Source: Leifsonia shinshuensis
GTDB lineage: Bacteria; Actinomycetota; Actinomycetes; Actinomycetales; Microbacteriaceae
Direction of reading: 5' to 3'
NCBI RefSeq assembly: GCF_014217625.1
Contig: NZ_CP043641.1
Span: 372,001 to 436,000, forward strand
Length of the DNA: 64,000 nt
Shown in pieces: positions 32,640 to 41,291 of this stretch. The translations under genes were made by a program, and so were the position numbers. Under the pieces are notes generated by a model, which saw only the letters and a list, made by a program, of their open reading frames with translations, had not been told where the DNA came from and did not search any database. How positions within the stretch are numbered: position 1 is the first letter of the stretch; the number at the start of each line of letters is the position of its first letter.

Positions 32640-34082
32640 TCACCGGATCGGGAACTGCTGCGCCGGCAGACCGTTGCAGGTGTAGATCTGCAGCTGCGTG
32701 CCCGGCGTCACGCTCCCGCCCGGGTCGTCCAGGCACAGCCCGGACTGCGGGTTGAGCAGCGACCCGTTCGACTGCGGGACCCAGACCTGGCCGCCGGCCG
32801 AGTTGCAGGTCCACAACTGGACCTTCGTGCCCTTCACCGTGCTGTTGCCCATGATGTCGAGGCAGGCGCCGACCGTGCTGAGCGAGTCGTTCGGGTTGAG
32901 CACCCACCTCTGGTCGAGCGACGTGGCATCGCAGGTGTTCAGCTGCACCTGCTCGCCGTTGCCTCCGGTGTCGTTCCCCGACGGATCCACGCACAGGCCG
33001 CCCTTGCCGACGATCTGCACGCCGCCGCGGCTGTAGCCCGCGTAGTTCGTCGCGACGATGTTCGCCTGGATGGCGGCGTCGGTCGTGTCAGGGGCGTAGC
33101 CCGCGGTCATCGCGCCCTCGAAGAACGAGCCCGTGCCGCGGTTGCTGTCGTCACCGCCGGTGCCGAGCACGATGGAGCCCTCCAGGTGCATGGGGGCGTA
33201 GCCTCCCGCCGGCAACGGTCCGTCGTACCAGGTGGTCAGTGCGCCGGACTGGGAGTCCCCGCCCTTGAGCGCGAAGCTCGTGGTCCCGTTGTTCTTCAGC
33301 ACGGCCGTGACGAAGTCGCTGCTGTTGCCGTGGTTGGAGTCGTCGGTGAGCGTGGCGCCCTTGTAGAGGCCGTTCTCCAGGTCGGCAGCGATCCACGGGC
33401 CGTTGCCGTAGCTGCCCGCGGCGTTGCGCACCGAGATGTTGAGCGCGTCCATGTGGCCGGCGCCGGTGTCGAGCTCCTGGACCTCGGCGTTGCCGAAGTC
33501 CGAGCAGCACTTGTCGTTGACGTTCGTGCCGCTGCCGACCATGTACATCGACTCCGGCTGCGAGCCGGTCGCGACGCCGGCGCCGCTGGTGTGCCGGTAG
33601 CCGACACCCGGCTGCATGAGGATGCCGTACGCCTCGTGCCCGTTCACCGTCACCGGGAGGAGGTCCGCGATGGCGCCGACGTCCTGACCGCCCTGCGCGC
33701 CCGGCCCCTCGATGGTGAGGTCGTTGTGCCGGGGCGACTGGTCGTAGACGACGGTGATCGTACAGGTGGTGCCGGCGCAGAACGTGTCCTGCGCCGCGGC
33801 GTTCGCATAGCCTCCCGCGCTCAGCACCCCGATGTTCAGGGTGTGGCTGTCGGAGGCGCGCGCCACCTGGTACAGGCTGCCGCTGTACCCGGCATAGAGC
33901 GCGCGCACCGAGCTGTACGCGGCGACGCACGGGGTGGAGGCGGAGCCGTACAGGTCGCACGGGAGCGACGTGGCGGCGGTCGCGCTCTGCGGTACGGCGA
34001 CGAGCGCGAGCGCGGTGAGGGCGAGAGCGCCGAGCGCGGCGGGCCATCCTCGGTGGCGGAGGAGGTTCCGGAATCGTTTCAT
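32640..34082 (-). CDS. secreted alpha-L-arabinofuranosidase (GH54) with ricin-type lectin domain
   Basis: 480-residue secreted glycoside hydrolase. A signal peptide covers about residues 1 to 36 (basic start, LGALALTALALVAV core, cut near ATA). Residues 37 to about 355 are a GH54 arabinofuranosidase B domain, opening with PCDLYGSASTPCVAAYSS and continuing with ASDSHTLNIGVLSAGGYAN, YDQSPRHNDLTI and HLEGSIVLGTGGDDSNRG. Fungal GH54 enzymes carry an arabinose-binding CBM42 at the C-terminus; here a single ricin B-type beta-trefoil (about 356 to 480) with QRWVLN and QVWVPQ repeats replaces it. Target polymers are probably arabinoxylan or arabinogalactan. It is divergent from the ROK operon and has a hairpin in its leader. 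Confidence 0.9.
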   Translation of the reverse strand: MKRFRNLLRHRGWPAALGALALTALALVAVPQSATAATSLPCDLYGSASTPCVAAYSSVRALYAGYSGSLYQVARASDSHTLNIGVLSAGGYANAAAQDTFCAGTTCTITVVYDQSPRHNDLTIEGPGAQGGQDVGAIADLLPVTVNGHEAYGILMQPGVGYRHTSGAGVATGSQPESMYMVGSGTNVNDKCCSDFGNAEVQELDTGAGHMDALNISVRNAAGSYGNGPWIAADLENGLYKGATLTDDSNHGNSSDFVTAVLKNNGTTSFALKGGDSQSGALTTWYDGPLPAGGYAPMHLEGSIVLGTGGDDSNRGTGSFFEGAMTAGYAPDTTDAAIQANIVATNYAGYSRGGVQIVGKGGLCVDPSGNDTGGNGEQVQLNTCDATSLDQRWVLNPNDSLSTVGACLDIMGNSTVKGTKVQLWTCNSAGGQVWVPQSNGSLLNPQSGLCLDDPGGSVTPGTQLQIYTCNGLPAQQFPIR

Positions 34083-34111
34083 GGTGCCCCTTTCTGTGGC
34101 GCGACTCTGCG

Positions 34112-34142
34112 CCGGAGAGCGCCGAGGCTCGGCGCTCTCCGG
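34112..34142 (-). promoter_or_regulatory. 13-bp hairpin in the leader of the GH54 gene
   Basis: Perfect arms CCGGAGAGCGCCG (34112-34124) and CGGCGCTCTCCGG (34130-34142) with a 5-nt loop, 30 nt before the GH54 start codon. It could be an operator or a 5'-UTR stem; there is no poly-U. Confidence 0.6.
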
Positions 34143-34268
34143 ATGCTAGGGCCGCGGAATTCTTCCGGAAACCGGGCGGCCGAATAGATATCTCCGGGTC
34201 GTTCCGCCCCGGAATCCCGGCGGAACAGACTGTCAAGGATGTTGTGAAAATTCATTTATGCCGGTGCA

Positions 34269-34297
34269 TTGACGGAATAATTCACGGTCTTTACAGT
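34269..34297 (+). promoter_or_regulatory. promoter of the ROK-ABC-sulfatase operon
   Basis: TTGACG (34269-34274), 17-bp spacer, TACAGT (34292-34297), then 7 nt to the GTG at 34305. This is a near-consensus sigma-70/HrdB promoter giving a leaderless mRNA. Confidence 0.8.
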
Positions 34298-34304
34298 TGC
34301 GTTC

Positions 34305-35528
34305 GTGCACAAGCCCAACGACGTGCCGCAGCTGATCCGGCGCACCCACGAAGAGCGGATTCTCGCGACCCTCCGCGAGAACGGTCCGCTGACCCGTGCG
34401 GAGCTGGAGAAGCGGGTCGGGCTGTCGCGCACCACCCTCTCCGACATCACCGCCGCCCTGCTGCGTCGCGGCGTGCTGGTGGAGCGCGCGACGCACGACG
34501 AGGCCCGCGGCCGGGGACGTCCCGCCGCGAAGCTCGCGCTCGACCCGGCCTCCGGGCAGTTCCTCGGTGTCGACCTCGGCCACCGCCGTGTCCACGTCGC
34601 CGTCGTGAACGCCTCCAACGAGATCATCGTGTCGGGCGAGCGCGCCTACGACGTGGACACCTCCTGGTCCGAGCGCATCGACGCGACCTTCGCGCTCATC
34701 GAGGGCCTGGCCCGCGACGAGGAGGTCGGCCTGCAGGCGCTGGAGGGCATCGGCATCGGCGTGCCCGGCCCGCTCAGCACGGCCTTCCGCGGCGAGCAGC
34801 GAACGCCGCCGCGCTGGCGCGGCCAGCCGAGGGACGAGCTCCTCGCCCTGATCCGCGGCCGGTTCGCCGGGCGGTTCTCCGCGCCGCTCACCCTCGACAA
34901 CAACACCCGCCTCGCCGGCCTCGGCGAAGCCGTCTGGGGTCGCGCCGACGACGCGGACAGCCTCCTCTACCTCCGTCTCGGCGACGGCGTCGGCGGCGGC
35001 CTGGTGGTCTCCGGCCGCCTGGTCTCCGGCGCGTCCGGCTCGGCCGGGGAGGTCGGCCACGTGACCGTCGAGCCCGACGGCCTCCCGTGCTGGTGCGGCA
35101 AGACCGGCTGCCTGGAGACGGTCGCGTCCGTGCCCGCGATCCAGGAGCGCCTCGCGGCCGTCCGTGCCGGCGACGGCGATGAGGACGGGAGCGCGGCCGA
35201 CGCGGTCGTGCGCGCGGCGGGGGAGGCGACCGGGCGCGCGCTCGCGGCGGCGTCGGTCGTCGTCGACCCGCGCGACATCGTGATCGCGGGCGACGTCCTG
35301 CGGTTCCCCGGCTTCCTCGACGCGGCGCGCGAGTCCTTCGCCCGCGAGACCCTGCTCGTGGGAGGCGGCGACCGGCTGCGCGTCTCCACCCTCCGCGACG
35401 AGGCCGGAGCGCTCGGCGCCATCGCCGCGGCCTTCCACCGCTCCTCCCTGCTGGTCGGCTACGCGAGCCTCGCCGGCCTCCCCGACCCCGCCCCCGAACC
35501 CGCCGACGCCGAGCGCCGGCAGGCCTAG
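34305..35528 (+). CDS. ROK family transcriptional regulator
   Basis: 407-residue repressor of the ROK (NagC/XylR) type. An N-terminal winged helix (RRTHEERILATLRENGPLTRAELEKRVGLSRTTLSDITAALLRRG) precedes the sugar-kinase-like domain: FLGVDLGHRRVHVAV, the IGIGVPGPL motif, LDNNTRLAGLGE, and the ROK zinc motif in GHVTVEPDGLPCWCGKTGCLE with its three Cys. ROK regulators usually sense sugars or sugar phosphates, which suggests that the operon it heads is induced by a carbohydrate. It is separated by 48 bp from the permease gene. GTG 34305 is fixed by the promoter. The last 30 residues are Ala/Pro-rich. Confidence 0.93.
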   Translation: MHKPNDVPQLIRRTHEERILATLRENGPLTRAELEKRVGLSRTTLSDITAALLRRGVLVERATHDEARGRGRPAAKLALDPASGQFLGVDLGHRRVHVAVVNASNEIIVSGERAYDVDTSWSERIDATFALIEGLARDEEVGLQALEGIGIGVPGPLSTAFRGEQRTPPRWRGQPRDELLALIRGRFAGRFSAPLTLDNNTRLAGLGEAVWGRADDADSLLYLRLGDGVGGGLVVSGRLVSGASGSAGEVGHVTVEPDGLPCWCGKTGCLETVASVPAIQERLAAVRAGDGDEDGSAADAVVRAAGEATGRALAAASVVVDPRDIVIAGDVLRFPGFLDAARESFARETLLVGGGDRLRVSTLRDEAGALGAIAAAFHRSSLLVGYASLAGLPDPAPEPADAERRQA

Positions 35529-35576
35529 ACCACCCGAACCCCCGGAACCCCCGAACCACCCCCGAGAAGGAGAACC

Positions 35577-36389
35577 ATGACGACCCTCGCGACCGAGAGC
35601 CTGCCCGTGGAGGAGGGCGGCGCACCGCCCGCGCGCCCCGGCCGGCGCAGGCGCGTGCCCACGTGGGCGTGGACGACGATCTCGATCGTCGTCGGCATCG
35701 GCATCTTCTGGGTGCTGTCGTTCGTCACGATCCTGCCGAGCCCGCCTGCGGTCGTCGCCAAGACGATCGACCTGGCGTCGAACGGCATCCTGTTCACCGA
35801 CATCGGGGCGAGCCTCGCCCGCGTGCTGGTCGGCTTCCTGCTCGGGACGCTGCTGGCCATCCCGGTCGGCTTCCTGATGGGCTGGTACAGCACGGTGCGC
35901 GGCCTCCTGCACCCGTGGGTCCAGTTCGTGCGCATGATCCCGCCGCTGGCCATCCTGCCGCTGTCGATCGTCGTGCTCGGCACGGGCGAGGTCGCCCGGG
36001 TGTTCGTGATCTTCCTGGCGTCGTTCCTGGCCGCGATCGTCGCGACCTACCAGGGCGTCGTCAGCGTCGACCGCACGCTGGTCAACGCTGCTCGGGTGCT
36101 CGGAGCCAAGGACGGCACGATCTTCGCCCGCGTCATCGTCCCGGCCTCCTCGCCCTTCATCTTCGTCGGCATGCGCGTCGGCCTCGGCTCGTCGTGGGCG
36201 ACCCTCGTCGCCTCGGAGCTGATCGCGGCCCAGCAGGGACTCGGCTTCCGCATGCAGCAGGCGCAGCTCTACTTCGACCTGCCGACGATTTTCGTATCCA
36301 TCATCTTCATCGGCGTGCTCGGTCTGCTCATGGACCGCCTGCTGATGGCCGTCGAACGGAGAGTGACCTCGTGGCAGGAACGCCGATGA
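35577..36389 (+). CDS. ABC transporter permease, SsuC/TauC type
   Basis: 270-residue inner-membrane permease of the nitrate/sulfonate/taurine (BPD_transp_1) family. A Pro-rich cytoplasmic start is followed by six predicted spans; the EAA loop coupling it to the ATPase reads [27 protein letters not shown]. It has a strong ribosome site (AGAAGGAGAA) before the ATG. The stop overlaps the ATPase start (ATGA), showing tight coupling. The operon also codes for two sulfatases, so the substrate is more likely a sulfate ester than an alkanesulfonate. No monooxygenase (SsuD or TauD) is present, which supports this reading. Confidence 0.92.
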   Translation: MTTLATESLPVEEGGAPPARPGRRRRVPTWAWTTISIVVGIGIFWVLSFVTILPSPPAVVAKTIDLASNGILFTDIGASLARVLVGFLLGTLLAIPVGFLMGWYSTVRGLLHPWVQFVRMIPPLAILPLSIVVLGTGEVARVFVIFLASFLAAIVATYQGVVSVDRTLVNAARVLGAKDGTIFARVIVPASSPFIFVGMRVGLGSSWATLVASELIAAQQGLGFRMQQAQLYFDLPTIFVSIIFIGVLGLLMDRLLMAVERRVTSWQERR

Positions 36390-37180
36390 CCCCCAAGATC
36401 AGCGTCAAGGACCTGCGCAAGGTCTTCCCGCTCGGCAGCGGCGAGTTCACCGCCCTCGGCGGTGTCGACCTCGACGTCGCGGACGGCGAGTTCGTCACCC
36501 TGGTCGGCCCGTCCGGCTGCGGCAAGTCCACCCTGATGAACATCGTGGCCGGCCTGGAGACCGCGACCTCCGGCAGCGTCCTCGTCGACGGCGAGCCGGT
36601 CGACGGACCGAGCCCGGAGCGCGGCGTCATCTTCCAGCAGTACGCGCTGTTCCCCTGGCTGACTGTCCGCAAGAACGTCGAGTTCGGCCTCCGCGTCTCG
36701 GGAGTGCCGGCGGAGGAGCGACGCGAGCGCGCCCAGTACTTCATCGACCTGGTCGGGCTCACCACGCACGCCGACCAGCTCCCCAAGGCGCTGTCCGGCG
36801 GCATGAAGCAGCGCACCGCCCTCGCCCGCGCCTACGCGGTCAACCCGCGGCTGCTGCTGATGGACGAGCCGTTCGGCGCGCTGGACGCGCTCACCCGGGT
36901 CAACCTCCAGGACCAGCTGCTGCGCACCTGGCAGGAGGAGCGGCGCACCGTCCTCTTCGTCACGCACGACGTGGAGGAGGCCGTGTACCTGGCCTCCCGC
37001 GTGGTCGTGATGGCCGCCCGGCCCGGCCGCATCTTCGAGATCATCGACGTCGACCTCCCGGCGAACCGCACGGAGGAGACGCGGCTGTCGCCGGAGTTCG
37101 CGGAGATCAAGAACCGCGTCTGGCGGGCGGTCTACCACCAGCCGGCACTCGAGAGCGCGAGCGTCGCCGCCCAGCGCTGA
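36386..37180 (+). CDS. ABC transporter ATP-binding protein, SsuB/TauB type
   Basis: 264-residue ATPase subunit. Walker [14 protein letters not shown]-loop [12 protein letters not shown], signature [16 protein letters not shown], Walker [15 protein letters not shown] and the switch His in [15 protein letters not shown] are all intact, and the order matches the NrtD/SsuB/TauB class. ATG 36386 overlaps the permease stop; a GTG 5 codons earlier (36371) is an alternative. The C-terminal 40 residues ([15 protein letters not shown]) are the usual short extension. It powers the importer together with the permease and the lipoprotein that follows 67 bp later. Confidence 0.94.
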   Translation: MTPKISVKDLRKVFPLGSGEFTALGGVDLDVADGEFVTLVGPSGCGKSTLMNIVAGLETATSGSVLVDGEPVDGPSPERGVIFQQYALFPWLTVRKNVEFGLRVSGVPAEERRERAQYFIDLVGLTTHADQLPKALSGGMKQRTALARAYAVNPRLLLMDEPFGALDALTRVNLQDQLLRTWQEERRTVLFVTHDVEEAVYLASRVVVMAARPGRIFEIIDVDLPANRTEETRLSPEFAEIKNRVWRAVYHQPALESASVAAQR

Positions 37181-37247
37181 CCTCGCCCCGAACCGCACCA
37201 CCACACCCCCGAAGCACCACCTCACACACACAGAAAGCAGCATCGCC

Positions 37248-38285
37248 ATGCGCACAATCCCCGCACGCCTGGGCATCGCCGCCCTCGCCGCCGGAGCACT
37301 CGTCCTCTCCCTCGCCGCCTGCAGCACCGGATCGGCCAACGCCGGCTCGGGCTCCAGCGCCAGTGCCACCTCCTGCTCCACCACGCAGAACGTGAACTTC
37401 GGCTACATCGGCGACTTCAACGGCACCAGCCTCCTGGCCATCGCCAAGGCCAAGAACATGTGGGCCGCCCACTGCCTCAACGTGAACCCGCAGGTCTTCA
37501 CCAACGGCCCGCTGCAGATCACGGCCATGGCCTCCGGCAGCCTCGACTTCGGTTACATCGGCCCGGGCGCCCTCTGGCTGCCCGCCTCCGGCAAGGCCAA
37601 GATCGTCGCGATCGACACGTTCACCAACGCCGACCGCATCGTCGCGCTGCCGGGCAAGGGCATCAAGTCGATCAAGGACCTCAAGGGCAAGAAGGTCGCC
37701 TACCCGAAGGGCACCTCCGGCGAGATGATCCTCCGTCTCGGCCTCCAGAAGGCCGGCATGAGCATGAGCGACATCGACGCGACGCCGCTCGACTACTCGA
37801 CCCTGACTTCCGCGCTCTCGGCCGGTCAGTTCGACGCGGCCGGCTTCGGCTACCCGCAGCTCACCACCGTGAAGAAGCAGCAGCCGGGCATCATCGAGCT
37901 GGCCAAGGACTCCGACTTCGCGAGCTCCATGCGCTTCGTCACCGCGTTCGTCGCCCGGGAGAACCTGCCCACGCAGAACCCGAAGATGGTCTCGGCGGTC
38001 CTCGCCGTGCTGAAGGAGGCCAACGACTACCGCCTCGCTCACCGCACCGAGGCCATCAACCTCGTCTCGCAGATGACCAACGTCCCCGTCGACCAGGTGA
38101 CCACGGACGCCAGCTTCGACCAGCTCGTCTCGTCGAAGTCGCTGGAGGCCTCCACTAAGTCCGGCGACGTCGACAAGTGGCTCGACACCTTCGGTCAGTA
38201 CTTCACCACGGTCGGCACCCTCCAGCAGCCGGGCAGCGCGAAGGACTACTACACCTCCGACCTCTACGCCAAGGCGGGACATTGA
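37248..38285 (+). CDS. ABC transporter substrate-binding lipoprotein (SsuA/TauA/NrtA-like)
   Basis: 345-residue binding protein. A lipoprotein signal (about 25 residues, lipobox LAAC) is followed by a Ser/Gly linker and the NMT1/SsuA-type periplasmic-binding fold: NFGYIGDFNGTSLLAIAKAKNMW, MASGSLDFGYIGPGALWLP, IKSIKDLKGKKVAYPKGTSGEMIL and DFASSMRFVTAFVARE. The two-lobed cluster fits sulfonates, sulfate esters, nitrate or pyrimidine precursors; genomic context favours a sulfate ester. Two cysteines at ATSCSTT and AAHCLN could form a disulfide. Its TGA overlaps the TTG start of the first sulfatase. Confidence 0.92.
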   Translation: MRTIPARLGIAALAAGALVLSLAACSTGSANAGSGSSASATSCSTTQNVNFGYIGDFNGTSLLAIAKAKNMWAAHCLNVNPQVFTNGPLQITAMASGSLDFGYIGPGALWLPASGKAKIVAIDTFTNADRIVALPGKGIKSIKDLKGKKVAYPKGTSGEMILRLGLQKAGMSMSDIDATPLDYSTLTSALSAGQFDAAGFGYPQLTTVKKQQPGIIELAKDSDFASSMRFVTAFVARENLPTQNPKMVSAVLAVLKEANDYRLAHRTEAINLVSQMTNVPVDQVTTDASFDQLVSSKSLEASTKSGDVDKWLDTFGQYFTTVGTLQQPGSAKDYYTSDLYAKAGH

Positions 38286-39805
38286 CCTCCACCGCTCCAC
38301 AGCACGACGGCCAGCGCCGGAACATCCTCTTCCTGCTGACCGACCAGCACCGGGTCGACACACTCGGCTGCTACGGCAACACCCGGATCAGCACCCCGGC
38401 CCTCGACCGCCTCGCGGCCACGGGCACGCGGTTCGACCGGTGGTACACCCCGACGGCGATCTGCACCCCGGCGCGGGCGAGCCTGCTGACCGGCCAGGCG
38501 CCGTTCCGGCACCGCCTGCTCGCCAACTACGAGCGGAACGTCGGATACCTGGAGGACCTGCGCGAGGGTCAGTTCACCTTCGCGCAGGCCCTCCAGGAGG
38601 AGGGCTACCGCACCGGCCTGGTGGGCAAGTGGCACGTCGGAACCAACAAGACGGCTGCGGACTACGGCTTCGAGGGCCCGACGCTGCCCGGCTGGCACAA
38701 CCCGGTCGACAGCCCCGACTACCTCGCCTACCTGGCGCAGAACGGCTACCCGCCGTACGAGATCCACGACCGCATCCGCGGCGTGCTTCCGAACGGCAGC
38801 CCGGGCAACCTGCTCGCCGCCCGGCTGAACCAGCCGGAGGAGGCCACCTTCGAGTACTACCTGGCCGAGCGTGCGATCGCGATGCTGCGCGACTACGCGG
38901 AGGGGCGCCGGAGCGAGGGGACGCCGTTCTTCCTCGGGCTGCACTACTTCGGGCCGCACCTGCCGTACCTGCTGCCGGACGAGTACTTCGACATGTACGA
39001 CCCGTCGCAGATCGAGCTGCCGGCCTCCGTGCAGGAGGACTTCCTCGGCAAGCCGCCCGTGCAGCGCAACTACAGCAAGCACTGGACGTTCGACACCATC
39101 CCGATCGAGACCAGCCGCAAGCTGATCGCGGTCTACTGGGGCTACGTGACGCTGATCGACCGGCAGCTCGGCCGCGTGCTCGACGCGCTGGACGAACTCG
39201 GGCTGTCCGACGACACCGCGGTGTTCTTCTCCAGCGACCACGGCGAGTTCACCGGTGCCCACCGCCTCCACGACAAGGGACCGGCGATGTACGAGGACAT
39301 CTACCGCACCGCGGGCATCATCCGCGTGCCGGGGATGCCGCCCGGGCAGGTCAGCGACGAGTTCGTGACGCTCACGGACGCGACGGCGACCATCCTCGCC
39401 CTCGCCGGCGCCGACACCCGGCCGGCGCTCGACTCCCGCAACCTGCTTCCGCTGGTCGGCGGCGAGGACGTCGACTGGCAGCAGGACGTGCTGTGCGAGT
39501 TCCACGGCCACCACTTCCCGTACCCGCAGCGGATGCTGCGCGACCGGCGCTACAAGCTGGTCGTGAACCCGGAGTCGGTCAACGAGCTGTACGACCTGGA
39601 GGCCGACCCGGACGAGCTGCACAACCGCTACGAGCATCCCGAGTTCGAGGAGATCCGCGCCCGGATGATGCACCGGCTCTACACGGCGCTGGTCGAGCGG
39701 GGGGACAACTTCTATCACTGGATGACGTCGATGTACGACGTGGGAGGGGTCCGTTACGATCCGAGCATGAGCGGACTCGACGAGAGCAGTTACCCGGTCC
39801 GATGA
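38282..39805 (+). CDS. sulfatase (alkaline phosphatase superfamily), TDQ/DH metal-site type
   Basis: 507-residue cytoplasmic sulfatase. The formylglycine motif is C61-T-P-A-R (AICTPARASLLTG). Metal ligands appear as D21 with Q22 (LLTDQH) and later Asp-His in FSSDHGEFTGAH; GKWHVG holds the conserved Lys/His. The Gln22 and DH pair resemble choline sulfatases and phosphonate monoester hydrolases more than classic arylsulfatases, so a phospho- or phosphonate-ester activity is an alternative. The TTG start is inferred from its overlap with the binding-protein stop (TTGA); no better in-frame start lies before the LFLLTD strand. No signal peptide is present, so it acts on imported substrate after activation by an FGE. 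Confidence 0.88.
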   Translation: MTSTAPQHDGQRRNILFLLTDQHRVDTLGCYGNTRISTPALDRLAATGTRFDRWYTPTAICTPARASLLTGQAPFRHRLLANYERNVGYLEDLREGQFTFAQALQEEGYRTGLVGKWHVGTNKTAADYGFEGPTLPGWHNPVDSPDYLAYLAQNGYPPYEIHDRIRGVLPNGSPGNLLAARLNQPEEATFEYYLAERAIAMLRDYAEGRRSEGTPFFLGLHYFGPHLPYLLPDEYFDMYDPSQIELPASVQEDFLGKPPVQRNYSKHWTFDTIPIETSRKLIAVYWGYVTLIDRQLGRVLDALDELGLSDDTAVFFSSDHGEFTGAHRLHDKGPAMYEDIYRTAGIIRVPGMPPGQVSDEFVTLTDATATILALAGADTRPALDSRNLLPLVGGEDVDWQQDVLCEFHGHHFPYPQRMLRDRRYKLVVNPESVNELYDLEADPDELHNRYEHPEFEEIRARMMHRLYTALVERGDNFYHWMTSMYDVGGVRYDPSMSGLDESSYPVR

Positions 39806-41226
39806 GCGAGCGCCGGCCGAACGTGGTGATGATCCTCACCGACGATCACGCGTCCCGCGCGATCGGGGCGTACGGATCGGTGGTGAACTCCACGCCGCGC
39901 ATCGACGAGATCGCGCGGCGTGGGGTGCTCTTCCAGAACTGCTTCGTCACCAACTCGCTGTGCTCGCCCAGCCGGGCGAGCATCCTCACCGGCACGTACA
40001 GCCACGTGAACGGGGTGACGACGCTGGAGACGCCGATCGACGCCTCCCAGCCGACGTTCGTGTCCCAGCTGAAGGCGGCGGGGTACCGGACGGCGATCGT
40101 CGGCAAGTGGCACATGGGCCACGGGCCGGGCCACGATCCCGAAGGGTTCGACTTCTGGGACGTGCTGGTCGGCTCCGAGGGGCAAGGGGAGTACTGGAAC
40201 CCGCTGTTCCTGTCCGAGGCGGGGGAGCGGACCGTCGAGGGGTATGCGACCGACATCATCACCGACCTGGCGCTCTCGTGGCTCGAGACGCTGGACGGCG
40301 ACGATCCCTGGTGCGTGCTGATCTACCACAAGGCCCCGCACCGGCCGTGGGAGCCGCGGGAGGGGTCGCGGCCGCGAGCCGAGTCCGTGCCGCTCCCGGC
40401 CACGTTCGACGACGACTACGCGACGCGGTCGGCGTCGGTGCGGCGCGCGACCATGCGGATCGCCGAGCACCTCGCGCTGGAGGACCTCAAGACCGCGCCG
40501 CCGGCCGGTCTCGGCTACGAGGACGCCGCGATCTGGAAGTACCAGCGCTTCATGGAGGACTACCTCGACTGCGTGCGGGCGGTGGACGAGAACGTCGGCC
40601 GCGTCATCGACTGGCTCGACGCGCGCGGGCGGTTCGACGACACGCTCCTGATGTACGCCTCCGACCAGGGCTTCTTCCTCGGCGACCACGGCTGGTTCGA
40701 CAAGCGGCTGATGTTCGAGGAGTCGCTGCGCATGCCGCTGCTGCTCAGCCTCCCGTCGCAGGTGGAGGCCGGCGGCGTGCACGAGGGGATCGTGACGAAC
40801 GTGGACTGGGCGCAGTCCATCCTGCAGGCCGCGGGGGTGGAGCCCGTGGAGCGGATGCAGGGGAGGAGCTTCTGGGGCGACCTGGTGGCCTCGCCGTCGC
40901 CGTCCGCGCCGCCTCCGGCCCACGGCATGTACTACCGCTACTGGGAGAACGACGACGCCTCGCACCGTGCGCCGGCGCATTACGGCTACCGCACGCGCAC
41001 GCACAAGCTCATCTACTACTACAACGACGGCCTCGGGCTTCCGGGAACGGGGCACTTCACCTACCCGCCGGAGTGGGAGCTGTACGACCTGGTGCGCGAC
41101 CCCGAGGAGCTGCACAACGTGTACGGGGACCCGTCGTACGCGGACGTGCGCGACGAGCTCACGGCGGCGATGCGGAGCGAGCAGGCCCGGGTGGGGGATC
41201 TGCCGCATCCGAGCCAGGGGGTCTAG
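39802..41226 (+). CDS. sulfatase, GlcNAc-6-sulfatase-like
   Basis: 474-residue cytoplasmic sulfatase. The formylglycine site is C54-S-P-S-R (NSLCSPSRASILTG), with D14-D15 in LTDDHASRAIGAYG, Lys and His in GKWHMGHGP, and the second metal pair in ASDQGFFLGDHGWFDK. The C-terminal part (DWAQSILQAAGV, RMQGRSF, MYYRYWE) resembles mucin-desulfating/N-acetylglucosamine-6-sulfatase relatives, suggesting a sulfated amino sugar. This would agree with a ROK regulator but is an inference. The ATG overlaps the stop of the first sulfatase (ATGA). No signal peptide is seen. It is the last gene of the operon; the next gene has its own promoter. Confidence 0.88.
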   Translation: MSERRPNVVMILTDDHASRAIGAYGSVVNSTPRIDEIARRGVLFQNCFVTNSLCSPSRASILTGTYSHVNGVTTLETPIDASQPTFVSQLKAAGYRTAIVGKWHMGHGPGHDPEGFDFWDVLVGSEGQGEYWNPLFLSEAGERTVEGYATDIITDLALSWLETLDGDDPWCVLIYHKAPHRPWEPREGSRPRAESVPLPATFDDDYATRSASVRRATMRIAEHLALEDLKTAPPAGLGYEDAAIWKYQRFMEDYLDCVRAVDENVGRVIDWLDARGRFDDTLLMYASDQGFFLGDHGWFDKRLMFEESLRMPLLLSLPSQVEAGGVHEGIVTNVDWAQSILQAAGVEPVERMQGRSFWGDLVASPSPSAPPPAHGMYYRYWENDDASHRAPAHYGYRTRTHKLIYYYNDGLGLPGTGHFTYPPEWELYDLVRDPEELHNVYGDPSYADVRDELTAAMRSEQARVGDLPHPSQGV

Positions 41227-41278
41227 GAGGACGGAGAACACCGTACTGGCACGGATTGTGCGGCCTGTTCCGCATCGC

Positions 41279-41284
41279 TAGCCT
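41279..41284 (+). promoter_or_regulatory. leaderless -10 box of the 41.3-kb membrane protein gene
   Basis: TAGCCT with 7 nt to the ATG at 41292 and TTGTGC (41256-41261) 17 bp upstream as -35. Confidence 0.6.
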
Positions 41285-41291
41285 TCGGGTC

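Noticed and set aside
34112..34142. Intrinsic terminator in front of the GH54 gene
   Set aside because: It lies upstream of the start in the leader, has no U-tract, and no gene ends there; an operator or leader stem fits better.
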